From Scolanthus callimorphus (taxonomy: Eukaryota > Cnidaria > Anthozoa > Actiniaria > Edwardsiidae), in contig CM066916.1 in assembly GCA_033964015.1 (NCBI GenBank), positions 28,847,404 to 28,911,403 of the forward strand: 64,000 bases of DNA, in the 5' to 3' direction. Each line of letters begins with the position of its first letter. Positions within the stretch are counted from its first letter, which is position 1. The notes under the pieces were generated by a model that did not search any database, was not told where the DNA came from, and was given only the letters and a program-made list of their open reading frames with translations. Made by a program: the position numbers and the translations under genes. Below, one piece after another: positions 37,051-47,414 of this stretch.

Positions 37051-37740
37051 ATTAATTAATTTCAATTTCGTTCCACATATCAGGGTCAAATCCCGTAAAC
37101 ATTGAGCTATCATGACCTTTCTCCTAGGCAAAAGCGAGTTTAATAAATGTAAGCCGCGCATGCGTATGCAAATGTCCCTGCTATTCGTTTTGCTCTGGTA
37201 TGCCTAAAATAATATCCAGTTCATTGAGGTCTCTCTTATGAATAATTGCTTCGCTTAAAAAAACTTCAACTTTTCACCAAAAAGATTGCACGAAAGGGCA
37301 GGAAACAAACAGATGTTGAAGGGTTTCATCGGAATCACTGCAGAAAGAACAGGAGGGGGACTGCACCAAAAAGTAATTTCTCAAAGTTGCTCAAATTTTT
37401 TCAAAATTGAAGAGTTGCTAAAAATGCTCTCAAAAAAGTTTATTTTACGATCAATTTGATGATTTCATATCATAGAATTGGATCAGCTTTGTAATATTTT
37501 TTTCCCATCATTCTGTGTATACCGCATGCATCTTTGTCGGCCATTTTGTTTTACATTTTCCAAGACAATCCGGCCCTGACCTACATTTACGACAGGAAGA
37601 CCATTTCATCACAAAGTGTATACAAATCAGTAAAAAACACTCATTCTTTGCTCTTATTCGACCAGTTGATTGGCTTGAATTCATGTTAATGTAAAGACAA
37701 AGTCAGAAAACGAGAAGTTGCTCAAAGTTGCCTTAAAGAG
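37051..37740. other. No gene; short GTTGCTCAAA repeats
   Basis: AGTTGCTCAAA is repeated irregularly between 37380 and 37800, leading into the duplicated block. Nothing else recognised. Confidence 0.45.
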
Positions 37741-39180
37741 AAAAAGTTGTTCAAAGTTGTTTTCAAGTAAAAAAGTTGCTCGAAATCGGAAAAACTGGCC
37801 AAAAGTTGCCAAGCAACTTATGGACAATCCTATCAAGGGGCGTTAAATTATTTACATTGATTAAACGAGCTATCTAACGACCCCAAAAAGTTATTTTGCG
37901 TAGGTTGTAGGGCACACACATAAAATGACTTTTTCTCCCTCCCGCACAAAATTGATTGAATAGATCAGTTTCACCTTAAGCTCGCGCCATTTTCTTACAT
38001 ATGCACGAGCGAGAAATAGCATTTAGCTACTTTTGCGAAGTTGAAAAACACAAGAAAAAAAAAGAAAGAAAGGGAACCCTAAAAGACACCTACAAATTAT
38101 TTCTAGCATGAATCCCATTGTCTACTGGAAGCCTTGTTAAATCATTAAGAATGATTTTCAGCCTTCAAATTAATCCTTTGTCTTTAGAAATCATAATCAA
38201 AATCAGTCAAGCTTGTTTTCGTGTTTTATACCGTTTTTTATTCCCAGCACAAACTTATTCCCAGCACAAGCTATAGTGTTATCGGGTACGTTTCTCCTGG
38301 TGATGGATTTCATGCTGTTATACTAGTAGCATCTTTTCTCGGATGTGGAGCAGGTGAAAACACTCCACCTTCATGCACTGATATGCTCTGAAAAGCAGTA
38401 TGGTAACACTACTTCGTCAATTTTTTTTTAAAGATCACAAGTTTCACGTTTTCACATTTAAGGTTATTTCCCTGTTTTGCACGGCGCACCCTGTCCTGCG
38501 CATGGACGCGCGATCAATTCGTTTGAAATGACGTGGTCGAGCGTGCGCGCTCAAACTAAATATCCCAATTTGAGCGAAAAAGACTGAGAAAAAGTCGTTT
38601 TTTTTGGTTATTGCGCGAAAATAAGATTGGGCACCCCAATGTTTTGTTTTACCATTTTGATAAGACTATTATTTCCGAGTTATAAAAAGTTATAAAAAGT
38701 TTTGGAGCTATCGTCATAAGAAGTCCTAAAATGAGGTACCAAAGAGCCTCAAATTATCACGAGCGGTGCCTACATTTTTGCACATTTTTTAAATAAACAG
38801 TTTTATTAATTTGGAAAGGATATCTTTAGAATTTTGCTTTTGTTGAAGTCTGCTTCAATTTTCCACAAGACCTCGTCAACATTTTGGTAGCCGACAGGAA
38901 AGTTGAACAATTTCCGTGAATGCGTCCTTTCCAGCTCCGAAAAAATAGATGGAACTATATACGCTGTGTAAATTTTGCGTAGAGGAGTAAAACATTTCAA
39001 GTAAAATAATAAATATACACCTTTTTATAACTCATTTATAAGAAAAGGTGAAAGATTTGACATAGCAAGAACGTTCCCATGCCCTACAAAACGTTTTCGC
39101 TTATTTTAACCTGATATCGATTTTGAAAAAAAAGTTCCTTGAATTTCTACGCTTACTCGAGATGAATTAAATTTTTCCTG
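37741..39180 (+). repeat. 1.43-kb segmental duplication, copy A
   Basis: This matches 39782-41207 from TTCAAAGTTGTTTTCAAGTA through GAATTAAATTTTTCCTG, with only small substitutions and short indels. Short frames inside (for example 38806-39000) are not conserved as coding between the copies. It is a tandem duplication with about 600 bp of other sequence between the copies. Confidence 0.9.
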
Positions 39181-39202
39181 ACAAAACTAAATTCTTTGAT
39201 CC

Positions 39203-39322
39203 AAACTTTGTACGAGCACAAAGGTCTCGGAGACAAGCCACAGAGTGATGAAAATCATGCTACAATTAAAATTAAAACATTTCCACCGTAAATCAATAAG
39301 CTGGTTTGAAGATGGAAATAAA
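39203..39322 (-). pseudogene. Fragment of the PAN gene's signal-peptide exon
   Basis: About 115 bases repeat the region around the PAN start codon (34890-35015) nearly exactly, including MIFITLWLVSET and VLVQSL on the minus strand (ATG at 39258). Beyond VQSL the copy runs into unrelated sequence and a stop after a few codons. The PAN domain itself is absent. It sits exactly at the inner edge of duplication copy A. Confidence 0.8.
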
Positions 39323-39649
39323 AATGCAATTATTTGCGTTACCACCAAACAATTGGCGGTTTATTTCGCCATTCGATAGGAGTGAATTGGCAAAGAGACA
39401 AAGAACTCACAATCACTGATAAAAGCTCCCCAAATGTAGAACATGTGTCAATTTGTAAGCACCATAGCATGGAAAGTAGTGAAGATATATGGTTTTGCAA
39501 AAGTCGGACATTTTACAGAGGTTCGTACGGTGAGGCGGTAAAGTTTGCACCTCACCATACAAACCAATGTAAAATCTTTGAACGTTTTTTATAGTTTTCA
39601 TCCTATGGTTCTACAAATTGGCATACCTACTAATATCGGGGTGCTCTTT

Positions 39650-39775
39650 CCTCCATAGATAGAACAACCTTTTAGCTTTAAAACGATATATAACTGGCTA
39701 TCATAGCATAAATTGCGACGCGACGAGAATTTTTTTTCCGTAAGCACGTCTTTTTCCCTTACTGAGACCTTTTAA
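39650..39775 (-). mobile_element. Partial transposon end, AAGGTATGAG-type family
   Basis: Read on the minus strand from AAAAGGTCTCAGTAAGGG, the sequence follows the 25862 end: GGAAAAAAAATTCTCGTCGC, GCGTCGCAATT, ATATATCGTTTTAAAGCTAA. The partner end is not recognisable, so it is a fragment. Confidence 0.6.
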
Positions 39776-39781
39776 AAAGTG

Positions 39782-41207
39782 TAAAAGTTGCTCAAAGTTG
39801 TTTTCAAGTAAAACAGTTGCTCGAAATCGGAAAAACTGCCCAAAGGTTGCCAAGCAACTTATGGACAATCCTATCAGGGGGCGTTAAATTATTTACATTG
39901 ATTAAACGAGCTATCTAACGACCCCAAAAAGTTATTTTGCGTAGGTTGTAGGGCACATAAAATGACTTTTTCTCCCTCCGGCCCGCACAAAATTGATTGG
40001 ATAGATCAGTTTCACCTTAAGCTCGCGCCACTTTTTCTTACACATGCACGAGCGAGAAATAGTATTTGTGTGCAGAGCCTACTTTTGCGAAGTTGAAAAA
40101 CACAAGAAAAAAAAAGAAAGGGAATCTTAAAAGACACCTACAATTATTTCTAGCATGAATCCCATTGTCTACTGGAAGCCTTGTGAAATCATTAAGAATG
40201 ATTTTCAGCCTACAAATTAATCCTTTGTCTTTAGAAATCATAATCAAAATCAGTCAAGCTTGTTTTCGTGTTTTATACCGTTTTTTATTCCCAGCACAAG
40301 CTATAGTGTTATCGGGTACGTTTCTCCTGGTGATGGATTTCATGCTGTTATACTAGTAGCATCTTTTCTCGGATGTGGAGCAGGTGAAAACACTCCACCT
40401 TCATGCACTGATATGCTCTGAAAAGCAGTATGGTAACACTACTTCGTCAATTTTTTTTTAAAGATCACAAGTTTCACGTTTTCCCATTTAAGGTTATTTC
40501 CCTGTTTTGCACGGCGCACCCTGTCCTGCGCATGGACGCGCGATCAATTCGTTTGAAATGACGTGGTCGAGCGTGCGCGCCCAAACTAAATATCCCAATT
40601 TGAGCGAAAAAGACTGAGAAAAAGTCGTTTTTTTGGTTATTGCGCGAAAATAAGATTGGGCACCCCAATGTTTTGTTTTACCATTTTTAAAGACTATTAT
40701 TTCCGAGTTATAAAAAGTTATAAAAAGTTTTGGAGCTATCGTCATAAGAAGTCCTAAAATGAGGTACCAAAGAGCCTCAAATTATCACGAGCGGTGCCTA
40801 CATTTTTGCACATTTTTTAAATAAACAGTTTTATTAATTTGGAAAGGATATCTTTAGAATTTTGCTTTTGTTGAAGTCTGCTTCAATTTTCCACAAGACC
40901 TCGTCAACATTTTGGTAGCCGACAGGAAAGTAGAACAATTTCCGTGAATGCGTCCCTTCCAGCTCCGAAAAAATAGATGGAACTATATACGCTGTATAAT
41001 TTGCGTAGAGGAGAAAAATATTTCAAGTAAAATAATAAATATACACCTTTTTATAACTTATTTATAAGAAAAGGTGAAAGATTTGACATAGCAAGAACGT
41101 TCCCATGCCCTACAAAACGTTTTCGCTCATTTTAACCTGATGTCGATTTTGACAAAAAAAGTTCCTTGGATTTCTACAGTTACTCGAGATAAATTAAATT
41201 TTTCCTG
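39782..41207 (+). repeat. 1.43-kb segmental duplication, copy B
   Basis: Second copy of 37741-39180. Differences are few, such as a 20-base deletion in the AAACTTATTCCCAGCAC duplication near 40290. Its right flank is broken by an insertion (41208-42493), after which the copy-A flank (ACAAAACTAAATTCTT) resumes. Confidence 0.9.
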
Positions 41208-42493
41208 GGAAGCCATTCACAAACAAGTCAATCTGAGTTATGTCTCATAATTTCTTGCATCTGCAACTAGTTAAGACATATTGTTTTAGTGCGATTCGAA
41301 CAACGTGCGGCCAAAAATCAGGTTCCTAGAAAGTACGAAACCTATTGGCTTTATTTTAGCATATTTCGAAAAGTTTGCATGCAAGAAGTAACTCGAGTTA
41401 GTTCCATCAAGAAATTTTGAAGGGAACCTTGAAAATACATTTCGAAGTTTATATAGAAAGGTATAGGGATTTGGAAGGAATTGTGCTTGACATGGAGTTT
41501 TCCCATTATTGTCCTCCAGGTGGTAAACTTTGAAATTTAATATCTCCGCTTTCCGTGCGAATTTCGTGGCGGAACTAACCAAGGTTATTCTTTATATGCC
41601 GTTCTTCCACAGCAACCCAAAATAGTGGCAAGGGATTCTAAAGTTTTGAGTAACTGGATTTTTGACCACTTTTTGCCAAAATTGCTCGAAATATCCTGTT
41701 AAAATCTGTCTTAAACATTAGCAGCATTGAGACTCAAATTGCTGGAAATTTAAGAATAACCTTAATTTAAGAACCCTTTTATGTAAGTGACTGTAAATTT
41801 TGTATTCATGTCAGGGAGAAGCAGGCAAACAGGTGTTTACACCTAATTCAGAAAACGTTGCTTTGGTCATTGGTCTTTGGTCATTGAACGCCTTTGTTTC
41901 GTGGTCACTGAAGCAAAGAATTCCTTTGTTTCGCGCTATAATTGAAAGACCGAAGACCAACACCAAAGCAACCTTTTTTGATTTAGGTGTATATATCATG
42001 AGAACTCCTAGGAAAGAACAGTATTCACAGAAAGAAATATAGACCACCTTTTAAAATCTTTAGTCCTGCCTAATTGTATGTATTCTCTGCCTGTTTATTG
42101 TGCCTCGGATCTTACAAACGCCGTTTTATTTCTCATCCTATTTCTATAATATGATCTAATTTACAAACAAGACCCTAGAGTCAACACAGATCGTTTTATA
42201 AACACTTTGGTAAATAGACTTATTTTAAAATATAAATTAGTATAAGTTACTTTTTAGTATAGTTTAGTGTGGGTTTTAGTGGAGTTTTTATAGTATTAGT
42301 AATTTTTAAAACAAAGTGTAGATTAGTGCAAAGATTTTTAGTGTTTTAGAGTTTTTATAGTAGCTGTAATGCGCAGCTGATATAATTGTAACTTAAGATA
42401 TGTACTTTTATCTTTTGAAAGACACTTATTATTATTATTATTTACAATAATTTTATTAGCAGAGGACCAGTTTAGACAGCCTGCAAAAAACTG
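41208..42493 (+). mobile_element. 1.29-kb insertion with LINE-like tail
   Basis: Copy A shows the uninterrupted junction TTTTTCCTGACAAAACTAAA. In copy B the same junction is split here, with CTG at both sides. The insert includes a hairpin of about 155 bp (41837-41992, around GTTGCTTTGGTCATTGGTCT and its complement), which explains two overlapping frames on opposite strands. It also has an A/T-rich tail with (TTA)n near 42426-42443, as in L2/CR1-type LINE or derived elements. It may be composite. No transposase or reverse transcriptase is recognisable. Confidence 0.65.
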
Positions 42494-42945
42494 ACAAAAC
42501 TAAATTCTTCGATCCAAATTATACAATCAGGGGCTTATTTATCGCTTCCAGAATATACTTTTCAATGGGCACTGTAAAACTACCATATGCATATTAGTAT
42601 ATAGAGAGATTTAACACTTGTGATATTTTCATTAACTAAATTATTAGCACATAAATTAAAGGATGGTGGTTTAAAGGATGAAGAATAATATAGAGGATGG
42701 AATTATGAGTCTGTCGCAATTTTCCTTATCATATAAAATTATAACTGCAGCAAAATTTACCCACATAATTTAGCCTTGAAGATGGTCCTATCCAATGCAG
42801 CTGAATTATCGTTGTATCGAGGTGCGCCTAAAATAATCGAGTTTACTTTTAGGTTTCACTGTCTTCTCTTGTACCATAGAAACCCTCTGAACCAATCAGG
42901 TCTCCTCTTGTTTGTTAATGCACAGGCGCTGTCGATTGGTGTCAA

Positions 42946-44058
42946 TTCCTTGCCGCCCGAATAATCTACAAACCCAAGGCAATGTACCAGCCAATTTTCA
43001 CTTCTTAGAATGCTTCCGATTTTGTTTGGCATGTGTTCAAGGAAACTGCAAAATTTGAGAAATTATATTATAAATCTTCCGTTTGTTATAAAACTTACAC
43101 TTTTCGCCTCTGACACTCTTGAAAAAGTTTTTGATACTTCCGTAAATTATTCTTGAATATATACCAAAGATAACCTCCAAGTTTTGAGTTCATTGAAGTA
43201 TTTTAAGGCACCGAGAAAAAATGCTAAACTTCACTACTCTTTCGGTTTGCTCGAGCCGGTTTTTGTCATTGTACTTTGTTTTCACCTGTCGTAACTTTGA
43301 CGTCGGTTTCCCAGCCAACTACATTCCAGCATGGGAATTAAACATTGCGTCTATGGCTCTCAATGATTTCTCCGCGCAGTTTGCCGTCACGCTTGCTAGG
43401 GAATCGGCAAAGCGTATTAGAGATTTTCTATCATGTTTTTTCCGAGAAAATCGAAAAAGAGGAAGGCAGAAGAACTGATAAATTGGAGAGCCAGTGGTTG
43501 CCAGCCAGGCAGTGGCGGGAGGTTAAAGACAAAGAGTTAGAAAGCTCAGCATTATCAACTTAACGTTCATAATAAATGTTGTTGGATTGTTATTCGCTAC
43601 GCTTTGAGAGTATGAATGTTGAGCCATGAAAACTACAACACGCTGGAATGTAGTTCGCTGGAATGTAGTTTGCTTCACTGATTACAGGGAAAACCACGTG
43701 AAAGCTACAACAGGTGAAAACAAAGTACAATGACAAAAACCGGCTCGAGCAAACCGAAAGAGTAGTGAAGTTTAGCATTTTTTCTCGGTGCCTTAAAATA
43801 CTTCAATGAACTCAAAACTTGGAGGTTATCTTTGGTATATATTCAAGAATAATTTACGGAAGTATCAAAAACTTTTTCAAGATTTGTGTCAGAGGCGAAA
43901 AGTGTAAGTTTTATAACAAACGGAAGATTTATAATATATAATTTCTCAAATATTGCAGTTTCCTTGAACACATGCCAAACAAAATCGGAAGCATTCTAAG
44001 AAGTGAAATTTGGCTGGTACATTGCCTTGGGTTTGTAGATTATTCGGGCGGCAAGGAC
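42946..44058. mobile_element. 1.1-kb palindromic (foldback) element
   Basis: Left arm about 42946-43331 and right arm about 43643-44058 are inverted copies for roughly 385 bases, from CCTTGCCGCCCGAATAATCT to the AACTACATTCCAGC block. The loop of about 310 bp contains part of an 85-codon frame (43221-43478) of unknown meaning. Identity between arms is high, so the element is young or is maintained by conversion. Confidence 0.85.
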
Positions 44059-44336
44059 TTCTTAATTCCGCAGATATTAGCCATTCTTTTTCAAGGAAAT
44101 ATTTGCGGCATAAATAGCTTTGCCATGTTGGAGCCTGAAAAAGTCCGTTCGAATAACATAAAACCGGCCCAATGAATTCTCTCCAAACTTGCTGTGATTA
44201 ATGCTAGGTACTCAGGGATTAGTGTGAGGGTGTCATTTTTAAAGGGTGTGGTTATAACGTTGCTATAGCAATTCCGATCACAACAAAATGCACACTACAA
44301 CAAAGTTCAAACCCTCCAGGGTAACCATGTGAAAGT

Positions 44337-44447
44337 TCAGACCGGTACAGGTTTTTGAGCCTGAACAGCAGGCAAACAAAGTTTGGTGTGGTGGAGAGCA
44401 GAAAAAATTGTAGGCAGCCTCCTTAATAAGGCGGTTTCCGCCGCCAT
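44337..44447 (-). CDS. Possible first exon with mitochondrial-presequence-like start
   Basis: An ATG in good context (CAACAAAATGGCG) opens MAAETALLRRLPTIFSALHH and 16 further residues. It is rich in Ala, Leu, Arg and Ser with one acidic residue, like a mitochondrial import presequence. A donor-like GTACCG lies shortly before the in-frame stop, so the coding part may be shorter. The promoter-proximal 110 bp and first codons are repeated in opposite orientation at 46726-46834, where the frame soon differs. No following exon was found. This may be a real exon, a retained gene fragment or coincidence. Confidence 0.3.
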   Translation of the reverse strand: MAAETALLRRLPTIFSALHHTKLCLPAVQAQKPVPV

Positions 44448-44686
44448 TTTGTTGAGTAGCCAAACCATGCAAAATCCCACATAAACACTGCAAACACGAA
44501 ATAAAATCGTTGCGAAGATATCGAACATATCGGCAAAATATTAATCGTAGCATTGAGCTAGTGAATGAAACAGTTTACCTGAAAAGTTTGGATGCTATAG
44601 CTGCTGTATGAATTGGGCAATTGCGTCTTTAGGTTTTTCATACCGATGCCTGTAAAATCTGCGTGCATCGATGCGTAAAGCCCTGT

Positions 44687-44936
44687 CTAAACAGGACACA
44701 TGTAGCGCGCAACATTGTAGCCGGACACATGTTCCTACATGTTTCCCAGTTTAGCCACACGAGAAACATTGTTGCGCGCGACAAATTTTGTAGCCGGGAC
44801 ATAAAGAAATGTATCTTCGCAAGAAAAATAATATTTGTGTCCGAGACACACGCGAGCGATGTGATGTTTCCTAGTTTAGCCACTCGGGGAAACTTGCAGG
44901 ACACAAATGTTGCGCGCTACATGTGTCCTAGTTTAG
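44687..44936. mobile_element. 250-bp foldback element
   Basis: CTAAACAGGACACATGTAGC and GCGCAACATT at the left are matched by AATGTTGCGCGCTACATGTG and TCCTAGTTTAG at the right. A second inner palindrome pairs GTTTCCCAGTTTAGCCACAC with GTTTCCTAGTTTAGCCACTC (direct) and GTTGCGCGCGAC. Short frames on both strands reflect the palindrome. Confidence 0.8.
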
Positions 44937-44989
44937 CCGTATCATAAAAAGCCTGTAACCAATACGGCGTAGATATGGGAAACTAAAAA

Positions 44990-46690
44990 CTACAATCCGC
45001 TCGCTTTATAGCGGCCGAAGGCCGCAGAGCGGAGCACCATAGGTATCGCAGGAAGGACTCAATAGCTCAAAGTAGAACTGAGGTATACGATCGACTTCAT
45101 TTTCATCGTTCAGCGGTATTCCCACTATAGTATACTAAAATATGAAAATCCGCGAACGAGGTATTTTGCCAAGCTGGATCCTGATAAACGGACCTGTCAA
45201 CCAGTTGAACTGAGAAAAAGCTGTTCGTCGACCTTTCATTATATATATTTTCCACTATAGTATCGCTGGCGCGTCCGTGCGTGTCTGCGAGTCTGCGTGC
45301 CCCACCACAGGTAAACCAAGACCCTTCTCCGTTTATGAATCATATCTCAGGAAGGGGTGAAGCTTAGACAACCAAACTTGCGTTGGGAGGGGGCATTCTG
45401 TTAAGAGCAAGGGGGGAAGGGGGTGCAACTGGATGATCACGTGTCATGACGTCATCGATGACGTCATCATGGGAGAAAAAGAGTATATCTCGGGAAGGGA
45501 TGAACCTCAGACAACCAAACTTGGGTGAAGTTCTCTTAGTAGCAAGGGGGTTGTAACACCGAAGTCACGTGGTATGACGTGATCGATGATGTCATCATAG
45601 GAGAGAAAGAGTATATCTCGGGAAGGGACGGACCTCAGACAACCAAACATGGGTGAAGTTGTCTAAGTGGCAAGGGGGCTGCAACACAGTAGTCACGTGG
45701 TATGACGTCATCGATGACGTCATCATAGGAGAAAAAGAGTATATCTCGGGAAGGAATAAACGTCAGACAACCAAACTTGGGTGAAGTTGTCTTAGTGGCA
45801 AGGGGGTGCAACACCGAAGTCACGTGGTATGACGTCATCGATGACGTCATCATAGGAGAAAAAGAGAATATCTCGGGAAGGGATGAACCTCAGACAACCA
45901 AACTTTGGTGAAGTTGTCTAACTGACAAGAGGGTTGCAAGACCCTAGTCACGTGGCATGACGTCATCGATGACGTCATCGTAGGAGAAAAACAAATTTGA
46001 GGAAGGGATGAACCTCAGACAACCAATCTTGGGTGAAGCTGTCTAAGTGTCAAGGGGGTGCAACTGCCGTGGTCACGTGATATGATGTCATCGATGACGT
46101 CATCATAGGAGAAAAAGAGTATATCTCGGGAAGGAATAAACCTCAGACAACCAAACTTGGGTGAAGTTGTCTTAGTGGCAAGGGGGTTGCAGCACCGAAG
46201 TCACGTGGTATGACGTCATCGATGACGTCATCATAGGAGAAAAAGAGATTATCTCGTGAAGGGATGAACCTCAGACAACCAAACTTTGGTGAAGTTGTCT
46301 AAGTGACAAGGGGGTTGCAACACCCTAGTCACGTGGTATGACGTCATCGATGACGTCATCGTAGGAGAAAAAGAATAAATCTCAGGAAGGGATGAACTTC
46401 AGACAACCAAACTTGGGTAAAGCTATCTAAGTGTCAAGGGGGTGCAACTGCCGTGGTCACGTGATATGACGTCATCGATGACGTCATCAAACGAGAAAAG
46501 GTATAGATCTTTGAACCTCAGACAACCAAACTTTAGTAAAATGGTCACGTTGTATAACGGTGCAAGTCTATATATGTACAATGGCGACCTTTTTCTCTAA
46601 CTGACACAGACAAATGTGTAACCGCGGGGAGCTCCGCTTTTAGCCAGTGGCTAAATCTATATATTAGAGAGCGCAGGGAGCATTTTAGTA
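44990..46690. repeat. Composite repeat carrying the CRE/E-box array
   Basis: Starts near GCCGCAGAGCGGAGCACCAT, then TATATTTTCCACTATAGTAT, a GCGTGTCTGCGAGTCTGCGTG stretch and the 128-bp array, and ends near GGAGCTCCGCTTTTAGCC. The solitary unit at 33755-33990 is followed by the same GAGCTCCGCT edge. It therefore appears to be one dispersed repeat family with an internal tandem array. No protein is encoded. Confidence 0.55.
45415..46510 (+). repeat. ~128-bp tandem array with paired CRE sites
   Basis: Nine units with centres at about 45446, 45572, 45702, 45829, 45957, 46081, 46210, 46338 and 46466. Each carries ATGACGTCATCGATGACGTC, that is two TGACGTCA octamers around ATCGAT; two units have a damaged octamer. 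Most units have CACGTG or CACGTGA just before this. Other constant blocks are AGTATATCTCGGGAAGGGAT and CAGACAACCAAACTTGGGTG. TGACGTCA is the CREB/ATF consensus and CACGTG an E-box. The array ends 0.8 kb upstream of the metalloproteinase start codon. Confidence 0.9.
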
Positions 46691-46725
46691 GATTGATTGT
46701 TTGGCCAAGTAGAATTACTTTACGC

Positions 46726-46834
46726 TAAGTATTTTGTTGATATGTGAAATATTCGCAACGATTCATTTCCTTTTGCAGAGTTTATGTGGGATTTTGCACG
46801 GTTTGCCTGCTCAACAAAATGGCGGCGGAAACCG
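46726..46834 (+). repeat. Inverted copy of the 44436-44546 segment
   Basis: TTCGCAACGATT, TTTGCAGAGTTTATGTGGGA, TTTTGCACGGTTTG and CTCAACAAAATGGCGGCGGA repeat, in reverse orientation, the sequence around the possible first exon at 44337-44447. The pair brackets the whole CRE/E-box region (2.2 kb apart). Confidence 0.75.
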
Positions 46835-47291
46835 TGATGGGGCCTATTTACGAGGTAGTAATAGAATGATGGAATGATACTATCAGTTTGCCCAATAACG
46901 ATAGATACAACGAAAGCGTTTTTTTTTTCGTCCAAAATAGCTTCACCGAACTATAGCTGTGCACGATTTTTTTTTTCAGGTTTAAAACTGTGCTCGTAAT
47001 TTTGTTTGGTATTTGCCAAGCCCCCCTCCTCCCCCCTTAAAACATGGCCCGTCCCTATGATTCTATATATCAATATCGAGGAGGTCAAATGTTGATAGAC
47101 GAATGCGCTGCAATCGAAGCGAACATTACAGAAAGACTCATGCATGGGTTTCTCTTCAATCCTTACTTCAAGTTCTTTGTATTCTGGCATAAATTTCTAG
47201 CGCAGTAAAATTACACTGGAAAACATCATTACTCGACTTATTGCGCGACGAACATTTTTAAAGATTGCTGAAGTCTTCTCCCGACGTTAAT
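46835..47291. other. Upstream region of the metalloproteinase gene
   Basis: No TATA box or other core element can be assigned with confidence. The minus frames at 46720-46935 and 46951-47190 show no domains. Confidence 0.35.
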
Positions 47292-47414
47292 ATGTATCCA
47301 TATTCACTCAAGAGGCAGAGAGCTCTACGGGTAGTCATATCGATCCTCGTATTCATCAATGTTGTGTCATCCCTTCTTACACGATGCAGAGTGAAAACGC
47401 AAATAGCTGTAAAG
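47292..47414 (+). CDS. Metalloproteinase exon 1: signal or signal-anchor
   Basis: ATG at 47292 opens MYPYSLKRQRALRVVISILV; basic residues then a hydrophobic stretch to about residue 29. The exon ends GTAAAG before GTAGGT in phase 0. It is the only upstream open segment that joins exon 2 in frame. A lone Cys at residue 32 is the only propeptide cysteine. Confidence 0.65.

Noticed and set aside
41800..42047. Two ~80-codon frames on opposite strands
   Set aside because: Mirror images caused by a hairpin in the insertion, not genes.
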